A stretch of 15,283 nt of DNA from Elstera sp044372965 (GTDB taxonomy: Bacteria > Pseudomonadota > Alphaproteobacteria > Elsterales > Elsteraceae), in NCBI RefSeq assembly GCF_044372965.1, contig NZ_JBILQX010000077.1, forward strand, positions 1 through 15,283. Reading direction: 5' to 3'. Positions 1-5,897 of the stretch are shown in pieces. How positions within the stretch are numbered: the first letter of the stretch is position 1; every line of letters starts with the position of its first letter. The notes below the pieces were generated by a model. That model did not search any database and had not been told where the DNA came from. It saw only the letters and a program-made list of their open reading frames with translations. The position numbers and the translations under genes are program-made.

Positions 1-554
1 TGGTGATCGCCGGGATCACCGCCGTTTGGGGCGGGGGGCAGCAGAGTTTGCCGCTTCCGGCGGTTTTGACGGGGCAAATGAGCGTTTTCGGCGTCGATCT
101 TGGGCGCTACCGGCTGTTTCTGCTCCTCCTGGGCGGGACGGTGATTCTGTTGCTTCAGCTTGGCCTCGTGCGAACGCGCTGGGGGGCGCGGTTGCGGGCT
201 GCCGTGGATTTGCCGGAGGTGGCGCGCGGTATGGGCGTTCCGGTTAACCGCCTCTTTGCCGCGACGTTTGCGCTCGGAACCGGGCTTGCCGGGTTGGGCG
301 GCGTGCTCAGCGTGCCGCTGGTTGGGCTCGATCCGGCGTTTCCGCTGAAATATCTCACCTTCTATCTCATAATCGTGTCGGTCGGCGGTTTGGGCTCCCT
401 GGGCGGACCGCTGATCGCGGCCTTGGGCCTTGGGGTGCTCGATGTGTTCGGAAAATATTATGTGCCGGAGGCGGGCGGTTTTCTGATTTACGCGCTAATG
501 GTTGGTCTACTTTTGCGCTGGCCCGGCGGCCTCTTCGCGGGGCAACGCGGATGA
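1..554 (+). CDS. livH: Branched-chain amino acid ABC transporter permease LivH-type (5' truncated by window)
   Basis: Inner-membrane permease subunit of a HAAT-family ABC importer, which typically moves leucine/isoleucine/valine, urea or amides. About 184 residues of the C-terminal part are visible. The reading frame is open from the first bases, so the true start lies upstream; the GTG at 3 is only the first in-window start-like codon. Several hydrophobic membrane segments are visible. The C-terminal half carries the family's glycine-rich stretch (GLAGLGGVLSVPLVG) and the VGGLGSLGGPL motif typical of LivH C-termini. Its TGA stop overlaps the ATG of the next gene (ATGA, 551-554), which indicates translational coupling to livM. 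The binding protein and ATPases (livJ/K, livF, livG) are not in the window and would be expected upstream. The substrate cannot be read from a permease alone. Confidence 0.9.
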   Translation, partial: VIAGITAVWGGGQQSLPLPAVLTGQMSVFGVDLGRYRLFLLLLGGTVILLLQLGLVRTRWGARLRAAVDLPEVARGMGVPVNRLFAATFALGTGLAGLGGVLSVPLVGLDPAFPLKYLTFYLIIVSVGGLGSLGGPLIAALGLGVLDVFGKYYVPEAGGFLIYALMVGLLLRWPGGLFAGQRG

Positions 555-1507
555 GGCGGGCGGGGTTGGAGCCGCTGGCGTGGGTGGCGGTCGCGGCCGC
601 CATTTTCTGGGGACTCCCCAATCATCTGGCGCTGGCGACCCATCTTGCGATTCTGGCGCTGTTTGCGCTGTCGCTGCATGTTTTGGTCGGGCTTGGGGGA
701 TTACTCTCCCTCGGGCATACCGCCTTCTTCGGGCTTGGCGCCTATACCGCCGGGCTGCTGGCGCGGGCGGGATGGAGCGAGCCGCTGACGGGCCTTGCGA
801 CGGCGGGGATGGTCGGCCTGCTCGCGGGGAGTCTCGCCGGGGCGGTCCTCGGGCGGCTGCGCGGGCTGGCCGCGCTCATGGTCACGCTCGGGCTCGGGCT
901 GCTGCTGCACGAAGCCGCGCTGCGCCTGCCGGGCCTTACGGGCGGCGACGACGGGCTTTCTGGGGTCGAAACCGCGCCGCTCCTGGGGCTATTCAGCTTC
1001 GATCTGTGGGGAAAAACCGCCTATTGGTATGCGGTCACGCTGCTGGCCGGTGCGTTTTGGGGGATCGGCCGTCTGGAAGCCGCGCCCTTTGGGGTGAGCT
1101 TGCGGGCGCTGCACGATAATCCGATACGCCTGCAAGCTTTGGGGATTTCCCAAACGGCGCGCGTGCGCACGGCTTATGGGATTTCCGGTGCGCTCGCCGG
1201 GCTCGCGGGCGGGCTGCTGACCCAGACGACGCAGTTTGTGTCCGTTGAGGTTTTCAGCTTTCACCGCTCCGCCGATCTGCTGGTGATGCTGATTCTGGGC
1301 GGGGTTGGGCGGCGCTATGGCGCGCTCTTGGGGCCGGTGCTCTATGGGGTATTGCGCGAGGTTTTTTCGGCCTGGCACCCGGCCTATTGGGGCGCGGGGT
1401 TGGGAGTAGCCTTGATGGCGATTGTATTATTTGCCCCGCAAGGTCTCTTGGCGCTGTTTGCCCCTAAAAAAACCCGCCCCGAGCAAGTGCCGGGGCGGGC
1501 GGAATAG
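551..1507 (+). CDS. livM: Branched-chain amino acid ABC transporter permease LivM-type
   Basis: Second permease of the same HAAT-type ABC importer; it pairs with LivH to form the membrane channel. The protein has 318 residues, a normal length for LivM. The diagnostic segment LLSLGHTAFFGLGAYTAGLL is near residues 51-70, and a cytoplasmic ATPase-contact region around ALHDNPIRLQALGIS lies at roughly 185-200. The C-terminus has the usual GGVGRRYGALLGPVLYG and FAPQGLL motifs. The ATG start is fixed by the 4-bp overlap with livH. No liv gene follows on the plus strand, so this is probably the last gene of its operon. The last codons (1466-1499) double as a transcription terminator for the opposite-strand TRAP genes, whose stop lies only 2 bp beyond this gene's stop. 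The substrate is unknown. Confidence 0.92.
   Translation: MRRAGLEPLAWVAVAAAIFWGLPNHLALATHLAILALFALSLHVLVGLGGLLSLGHTAFFGLGAYTAGLLARAGWSEPLTGLATAGMVGLLAGSLAGAVLGRLRGLAALMVTLGLGLLLHEAALRLPGLTGGDDGLSGVETAPLLGLFSFDLWGKTAYWYAVTLLAGAFWGIGRLEAAPFGVSLRALHDNPIRLQALGISQTARVRTAYGISGALAGLAGGLLTQTTQFVSVEVFSFHRSADLLVMLILGGVGRRYGALLGPVLYGVLREVFSAWHPAYWGAGLGVALMAIVLFAPQGLLALFAPKKTRPEQVPGRAE
1466..1499 (-). terminator. Rho-independent terminator of the second TRAP unit, inside livM
   Basis: Read on the minus strand, a perfect 9-bp GC-only stem (CCCGCCCCG paired with CGGGGCGGG, arms at 1491-1499 and 1473-1481, 9-nt loop) is followed directly by seven T residues (1472-1466). It starts 11 nt after the stop codon of the dctM at 1510-2964. 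On the plus strand the hairpin is not followed by a T run, so it acts on the minus-strand transcript. It lies wholly inside the livM reading frame. Confidence 0.88.
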
Positions 1508-1509
1508 GA

Positions 1510-2964
1510 TTACTTGAACTCAACGGGCGGTGGGTCGCCATAGTCCATTTGCGGCACATCGATTTGAATTGTGCTCGGGTCGAATTTGGCCGCCCCCTGA
1601 ATATTGCTCAGGACCAGCTCAGGCCAAAACGCGACGATCAGAACCATGATGGCCTGAAGTATGATGAACGCAATCGAACCGCGATAGATTTGCGCCGTTG
1701 TAATCGGTGCAATCCGTCGTCCCGTTACGGAATCCTTATACTCCTTATTAGTGGCCACAGAGCGCAAGTAAAACAGCGCAAAGCCGAAGGGCGGGGTTAG
1801 GAAGGATGTCTGCAAGTTCATGCTGAGCATGACGCCGAACCAAACGAGATCGATCCCCATTTTCTCGGCAACCGGGGCCACGAGGGGCACGAGGATGAAG
1901 GCAATCTCGAAGAAATCGAGAAAGAAGCCGAGCGCAAAAAACAGCAAGTTTACGGCGAACAGGAACCCAACCGTCCCGCCCGGCAGGCTGGTTAGCAAAT
2001 GTTCGACCCAGATGTCCCCGTCCACAGCCCGGAACACCAGACCGAAGATGGTGGAGCCGATCAGGATGAACATAACGAAGGTCGAAAGTTTTGCCGATTT
2101 GTCCATGGCTTCGCGCAGGAGGGCGAAGCCCAGTTTACGCTTCATTAGAGCCAGAATCAGCGCGCCCGCAGCGCCCATGCCGCCGCCTTCCGTGGGCGTG
2201 GCGATCCCTAAGAAGATTGTGCCCAGCACGAGGAAAATGAGCACCAAGGGCGGCATCAGCGAGATAAGGACCCGTTTCAGCAGGTCGGTCCCCCGCAGGC
2301 TTCGCGCTTCGGGCGGTAGCGCCGGGGCGGCTTGCGGATTGATCAACGTGACCACGAAAACGTAACCGGCATAAATGGCCACGAGCATGAGGCCGGGGAA
2401 AAGCGCGCCCTCATACATATCGCCCACCGACCGGCCCAGCTGATCCGCCATAACGATCAGAACAAGGGAGGGCGGAATAATCTGGGCCAGCGTCCCAGAG
2501 GCCGCGATAACGCCGGTCGCAAGGCTACGGTTGTAGCCGTACCGCAGCATGATCGGTAACGAAATGAGCCCCATCGAAATAACCGAGGCTGCAACGACGC
2601 CCGTTGTGGCCGCAAGAAGGGCTCCAACGAAAATCACCGCATAGGCTAATCCCCCCCGGATTGTTCCGAAAAGTTGCCCGATCGTATCCAGTAGGTCTTC
2701 GGCCATCCCCGATCGTTCCAAGATCAATCCCATAAAGGTAAAGAAGGGAATGGCGAGAAGTGTGTCATTGGACATAATCCCGAAAATACGTTCGGGGATT
2801 GCTTGCAGGAGTTGAGGGGGAATCATCCCCAATTCGATGGCAAGGAAGCCAAATAACAACCCATTTGCCCCCAGGGCAAAGGCAACCGGGTATCCGAGCA
2901 GCAAGAATAAGACCAGTCCCCCGAACATGAGGGGGGCCATATTCTCGATGATAAGCTGAGTCAT
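1510..2964 (-). CDS. dctM: TRAP transporter large permease DctM (second, binding-protein-less copy)
   Basis: Large membrane subunit of a tripartite ATP-independent periplasmic (TRAP) transporter, the part that carries sodium-coupled solute flux. It has 484 residues, longer than the roughly 430 of DctM proper and typical of the TakM/FcbT3-like branch. It is strongly hydrophobic throughout (about a dozen membrane or re-entrant segments), with the family signature TPTEGGGMGAAGA near residues 255-267 and the conserved N-terminal stretch LLLGYPVAFALGANGLLFG. It ends in a polar tail containing GAAKFDPSTIQI. By hand count it matches the DctM at 3815-5269 at about 380 of 484 positions without gaps. 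It lies 35 bp downstream of its dctQ partner, with a GGAG ribosome site about 11 nt before the ATG. No frameshift or internal stop is seen, so it looks functional. Confidence 0.93.
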   Translation of the reverse strand: MTQLIIENMAPLMFGGLVLFLLLGYPVAFALGANGLLFGFLAIELGMIPPQLLQAIPERIFGIMSNDTLLAIPFFTFMGLILERSGMAEDLLDTIGQLFGTIRGGLAYAVIFVGALLAATTGVVAASVISMGLISLPIMLRYGYNRSLATGVIAASGTLAQIIPPSLVLIVMADQLGRSVGDMYEGALFPGLMLVAIYAGYVFVVTLINPQAAPALPPEARSLRGTDLLKRVLISLMPPLVLIFLVLGTIFLGIATPTEGGGMGAAGALILALMKRKLGFALLREAMDKSAKLSTFVMFILIGSTIFGLVFRAVDGDIWVEHLLTSLPGGTVGFLFAVNLLFFALGFFLDFFEIAFILVPLVAPVAEKMGIDLVWFGVMLSMNLQTSFLTPPFGFALFYLRSVATNKEYKDSVTGRRIAPITTAQIYRGSIAFIILQAIMVLIVAFWPELVLSNIQGAAKFDPSTIQIDVPQMDYGDPPPVEFK

Positions 2965-2999
2965 GATAGCGAATGCTCCAGTTTAAAGGTTTGGAAGGG

Positions 3000-3536
3000 T
3001 TAGGCGTGACCCCGCCGTTCTCCTGGATCTGGGAGCATTCCCCCTAAAAAGGCCGCACGCTTGATGAGTTCTGATACCCCCTGCAATGACAGAAGCAAAA
3101 AGCCAATCGGGATCATGATCTTTACGGGCCAGCGGAGCAGCCCGCCGGCGTTGCTGGACATTTCGGTATTGGCAAACGAATCCCAGGCTATAGGCAAAGA
3201 GAGCCAGAAAACGATCACCGTGACCGGAAGCAGAAAGACGATTGTGCCGACGATATCGATCCAGGCCCGCGCGCGGGGGCCGAAGCGCCCAGAAACAACA
3301 TCAATTCGGATATGCTCATTCCGAAGCAGCGTATATCCAGCCGCAGGTAAGAATATACCCGAGAATAGATACCATTGAAGTTCTAACCAGGCATTGGAAC
3401 TCATATCCAAGCTGTATCGAACAAGGGCGTTAACGGTACAAACTATAACAGCAATTAAAAGAAGCCAATAAACGGCTTTTCCAACTCGCTCATTTAATTG
3501 GTCGATGCAGCGACTTAGAAAAATTATAGCGGACAT
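3000..3536 (-). CDS. dctQ: TRAP transporter small permease DctQ (second, binding-protein-less copy)
   Basis: Small membrane subunit that scaffolds DctM and docks the periplasmic binding protein. It has 178 residues with four hydrophobic segments, the normal layout for DctQ, and the stretch SSNAWLELQWYLF, followed by GYTLLRNEHIRIDV, which is conserved in this family. By hand count it matches the DctQ at 5294-5830 at about 122 of 178 positions, with the same length. The ATG is preceded by a very strong ribosome site (3537-3547). The 5' part of this gene is unusually AT-rich: 3421-3480 is about 37% G+C, against about 55% in the matching part of the other copy. It is the first gene of the two-gene unit dctQ-dctM. 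The substrate cannot be inferred because no binding protein accompanies it. Confidence 0.92.
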   Translation of the reverse strand: MSAIIFLSRCIDQLNERVGKAVYWLLLIAVIVCTVNALVRYSLDMSSNAWLELQWYLFSGIFLPAAGYTLLRNEHIRIDVVSGRFGPRARAWIDIVGTIVFLLPVTVIVFWLSLPIAWDSFANTEMSSNAGGLLRWPVKIMIPIGFLLLSLQGVSELIKRAAFLGGMLPDPGERRGHA

Positions 3537-3664
3537 ATCCTCCCTCCTTTTTTTGAACGCTAGAGGGCTTCGCCTCTTTATCGCTCAGTGACGCAACGAC
3601 GCGGTGGGCGCGCCGACCGCAATCCCATCGGGCCAAGCCTGTTGGATATACGAGTGGGCATATA
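3537..3664 (-). promoter_or_regulatory. 5' leader and strong ribosome site of the second dctQM unit
   Basis: This is the untranslated leader between the predicted promoter (3665-3694) and the dctQ ATG. It ends in GGAGGGAGGAT immediately before the ATG, an unusually strong Shine-Dalgarno tract although the spacing is short. A short imperfect stem-loop (AGAGG/CCTCT arms, 3562-3577) sits 25 nt upstream of the ATG. No open frame or known riboswitch pattern was recognised in the leader. Confidence 0.45.
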
Positions 3665-3694
3665 TTTATATTCTAAAAAAATTTTTAATATCAA
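3665..3694 (-). promoter_or_regulatory. Predicted sigma-70 promoter for the second dctQM unit
   Basis: On the minus strand there is a TTGATA -35 box (3694-3689), an 18-bp spacer and a TATAAA -10 box (3670-3665). The boxes match 5 of 6 positions of the consensus each. They sit in an extreme AT block: only 2 of the 40 bases at 3661-3700 are G or C in an otherwise about 60% G+C region. The A/T tract around and upstream of the -35 box could also act as an UP element or as a binding site for a nucleoid protein. The call rests on consensus matching only. Confidence 0.6.
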
Positions 3695-3755
3695 AATTAA
3701 AAAACTTTCGTACTGGTTGACATAACAGTAGGCTGTTTCCATATCTTCGAAATGC

Positions 3756-3786
3756 AAACCGCCCCGATCCGTGAGAACCGAGGCGG
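3756..3786 (-). terminator. Probable terminator of the dctPQM operon
   Basis: On the minus strand an 8-bp stem, CCGCCTCG paired with CGGGGCGG (arms 3786-3779 and 3766-3759), starts 28 nt after the dctM stop at 3815. It includes one U-G wobble, which would be an A-C mismatch in a plus-strand RNA, so the structure favours the minus-strand transcript. The T tract after it is weak (TTTGCATTT), so termination may be incomplete and some read-through into the second dctQM unit is possible. Confidence 0.5.
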
Positions 3787-3814
3787 CAGAAGGAAAATAG
3801 GTTAGGAAGGCGTG

Positions 3815-5269
3815 TTACTTGAACTCGATCACCTCAGGTTCGCCCTGATCCATGGGCGGAAGTTCGATCTGGATCGTACTCGGATCGAATTTCGCCGCCC
3901 CATGCACGGAATCCAACACCAACCCCGGCCAGAAGATGAGAATAGCGACCATGATGATCTGGATGATGACGTAGGGCACCGCCCCCCAGTAGATCTGCTG
4001 GGTGGTGATTGGGGCCATCGTCTTACCCGTGACCTTATCCTTGTATGCTTTCTCTGGCGCGACCGACCTGAGGAAGAACAGCGCAAACCCGAACGGCGGA
4101 TGCATGAAGGAGGTTTGCATGTTCACGCCCAAGAGCACGCCAAACCAAATCAGATCGATCCCAAGCTTGTCCGCCACCGGGCCGACCAGCGGCACCAAAA
4201 TGAAGGCCAACTCGAAGAAGTCGAGGAAGAAAGCCAGCACGAAGAAGAGGATATTCACTGCAATCAAGAAGCCGACTTGGCCGCCCGGCAGGCTTGTCAG
4301 TAGATGTTCGACCCACAAATCGCCGTTCACGCCCCGGAAGGTTAGGCCGAAAACAGTGGAGCCGATGAGGATGAACATAACGAAAGACGAAAGCTTCGTG
4401 GTGGAATCCATCGCCTGTTTGACAAGGCTCCAACTCAGCTTGCGCTTCATCAGGGCGAGGATCATCGCGCCCGCAGCGCCCATGCCGCCGCCTTCCGTGG
4501 GGGTTGCAATCCCAAGAAAGATGGTGCCGAGCACGAGGAAGATCAAAACCAGCGGCGGAACCAGCGAAATCATCGCGCGGCTGAACAGTTGCATGCCGCG
4601 CAGGGTCCGCGCTTCTTTCGGCAGCGCCGGAACAAAGTTTGGCTTTATAATCGAAATCAGGAAGATGAAACCGGCGTACATGGCGCTCAGCATCAAGCCC
4701 GGCAGAAACGCCCCTTCATACATATCGCCGACAGACCGGCCCAATTGGTCGGCCATGATGATGAGCACGAGGGAGGGGGGAATGATTTGCGCTAGCGTCC
4801 CCGACGCCGCAATAACGCCGGAGGCAACGCGGCGGTCATACCCATACCGCAGCATGATCGGCAGCGAGATCAGGCCCATCGAGATCACCGACGCCGCGAC
4901 CACACCGGTGGTTGCCGCAAGCAACGCGCCGACGAAGATGACCGCATACGCAAGGCCGCCCCGGATGGGTCCGAACAATTGCCCGATGGTGTCCAGCAAA
5001 TCTTCCGCCATTCCGGAGCGCTCCAGAATCAGCCCCATGAAGGTAAAGAAGGGAATCGCCAACAGCGTATCGTTGGTCATGATCCCGAAAATACGTTCAG
5101 GCAGGGCTTGGAGGAGTTGGATCTGAATCAGGCCAAGTTCAATGGCCAAAAGACCGAACAAAAGCCCATTGGCCCCCAGTGCAAAAGCAACCGGATAGCC
5201 GAGCAGCAAAAACAAAATGAGGCCGCAAAACATAAGCGGCGCCATGTTTTCAATCAAAAATTGTGTCAT
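3815..5269 (-). CDS. dctM: TRAP transporter large permease DctM (dctPQM operon copy)
   Basis: Large, transport-catalysing membrane subunit of the TakP-like TRAP importer. It has 484 residues with the same architecture as the downstream paralogue: N-terminal LLLGYPVAFALGANGLLFG, the nearly invariant block GALLAATTGVVAASVISMG at about 114-132, the TPTEGGGMGAAGA signature in the middle, and a C-terminal polar tail with GAAKFDPSTIQI. Differences from the other copy cluster in three places: the segment at about 200-240, the loop at about 278-300, and the last 100 residues. The ATG follows dctQ by 24 bp with only a weak purine-rich site (GCGAGCGAG), so translation may depend on coupling to dctQ. 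It is the last gene of dctP-dctQ-dctM, and the hairpin at 3756-3786 follows. Confidence 0.94.
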   Translation of the reverse strand: MTQFLIENMAPLMFCGLILFLLLGYPVAFALGANGLLFGLLAIELGLIQIQLLQALPERIFGIMTNDTLLAIPFFTFMGLILERSGMAEDLLDTIGQLFGPIRGGLAYAVIFVGALLAATTGVVAASVISMGLISLPIMLRYGYDRRVASGVIAASGTLAQIIPPSLVLIIMADQLGRSVGDMYEGAFLPGLMLSAMYAGFIFLISIIKPNFVPALPKEARTLRGMQLFSRAMISLVPPLVLIFLVLGTIFLGIATPTEGGGMGAAGAMILALMKRKLSWSLVKQAMDSTTKLSSFVMFILIGSTVFGLTFRGVNGDLWVEHLLTSLPGGQVGFLIAVNILFFVLAFFLDFFELAFILVPLVGPVADKLGIDLIWFGVLLGVNMQTSFMHPPFGFALFFLRSVAPEKAYKDKVTGKTMAPITTQQIYWGAVPYVIIQIIMVAILIFWPGLVLDSVHGAAKFDPSTIQIELPPMDQGEPEVIEFK

Positions 5270-5293
5270 TGGATGTTACTCGCTCGCCGCTGC

Positions 5294-5830
5294 TCAGTGG
5301 TGGCCACGTTTTTCGCCGGGATCGGGGATCAAGCCTTGCAAGAACGCAACGCGCTTGATGAGTTCCGAGAATCCTTGCAGCGCCAATAGCGTAAAGCCGA
5401 TGGGGATCAGCACTTTCGCCGGCCAGCGGATAAGGCCGCCCGCATTGCTGGACATTTCGCTGTGGATGAACGAATCCCACACCATCGGGAACGACAGATA
5501 GAGAATCAGCAGCACGACCGGCAGCAGGAAAAACAGCGTTCCGAAGATTTCGACCTTCGCCCGCGCCTGCGGGCTAAAGCGACCAACGATCACGTCGATC
5601 CGAACATGTTCGTTCCGCAGCAGCGTATAGCCCGCCCCCGGCAGAAACACTGCCGCGAAGAGATACCATTGCAGTTCCAGCCAAGCGTTCGAACTATTAT
5701 CGAAGAGATAGCGGATGAGCGCATTCACCGTACAAACGATGACGGCGACCAGCAGAAACCACTTAATGCTTCCGCCAACGAATTCGTTCAGCCGGTCGAT
5801 TAACCGACTGAGGGATAGTAAAGCTCCCAT
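5294..5830 (-). CDS. dctQ: TRAP transporter small permease DctQ (dctPQM operon copy)
   Basis: Small permease subunit of the TRAP importer. It has 178 residues and four hydrophobic segments. Conserved family stretches include SSNAWLELQWYLF, followed by GYTLLRNEHVRIDV and, near the C-terminus, EMSSNAGGLIRWP. The ATG is preceded by a G-rich ribosome site (GAGGGGGG). It lies 67 bp after dctP, and that gap contains a strong hairpin (5854-5883). It precedes dctM by 24 bp. Its G+C content resembles the rest of the window, unlike the second dctQ copy at 3000-3536. Confidence 0.93.
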   Translation of the reverse strand: MGALLSLSRLIDRLNEFVGGSIKWFLLVAVIVCTVNALIRYLFDNSSNAWLELQWYLFAAVFLPGAGYTLLRNEHVRIDVIVGRFSPQARAKVEIFGTLFFLLPVVLLILYLSFPMVWDSFIHSEMSSNAGGLIRWPAKVLIPIGFTLLALQGFSELIKRVAFLQGLIPDPGEKRGHH

Positions 5831-5853
5831 AAGCCCCCCTCACTTTTTGTTTT

Positions 5854-5883
5854 GGGGAAACAAGAGGTTAATCTTGCTTCCCC
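5854..5883 (-). promoter_or_regulatory. Intercistronic stem-loop between dctP and dctQ
   Basis: In the minus-strand transcript, GGGGAAGCAAGA (5883-5872) pairs with UCUUGUUUCCCC (5865-5854) across a 6-nt loop: 12 continuous pairs including one G-U. The same position is an A-C mismatch in a plus-strand RNA, so the fold is tuned to the dctPQM mRNA. It begins 14 nt after the dctP stop. It is followed by an A-rich tract, not a U tract, so it is not a simple terminator on this strand. Likely roles are mRNA processing or protection of the dctP 3' end, giving more binding protein than permease, as known for malE-malF in enteric bacteria. The role is inferred; the structure is visible. Confidence 0.7.
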
Positions 5884-5897
5884 TGTTTTTGCCTGCC

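Noticed and set aside
502..1119. Plus-strand open frame overlapping livH/livM in another frame
   Set aside because: The Ala/Arg/Gly-rich translation is typical of out-of-frame GC-rich DNA, while LivM in the adjacent frame has full family motifs.
1473..1507. The GC hairpin at the end of livM as terminator of the liv operon
   Set aside because: On the plus strand no T run follows the stem, so it fits the minus-strand TRAP transcript. A liv terminator is not visible.
1510..3536. The second dctQM pair as a decaying pseudogene duplicate
   Set aside because: Both genes are full length, with no frameshift or early stop, good starts, a promoter candidate and a strong terminator, so they look maintained.
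3717..3747. Plus-strand TTGACA followed by TATCTT, a possible promoter
   Set aside because: The spacing (19 bp) is poor and it would point into antisense of dctM with no gene downstream on that strand.
4002..5126. Long plus-strand open frame (374 codons) opposite dctM
   Set aside because: It is the antisense shadow of a clearly conserved TRAP permease gene. Its translation is rich in Arg, Ser, Pro and Met with no recognisable domain, and no ribosome site was seen.
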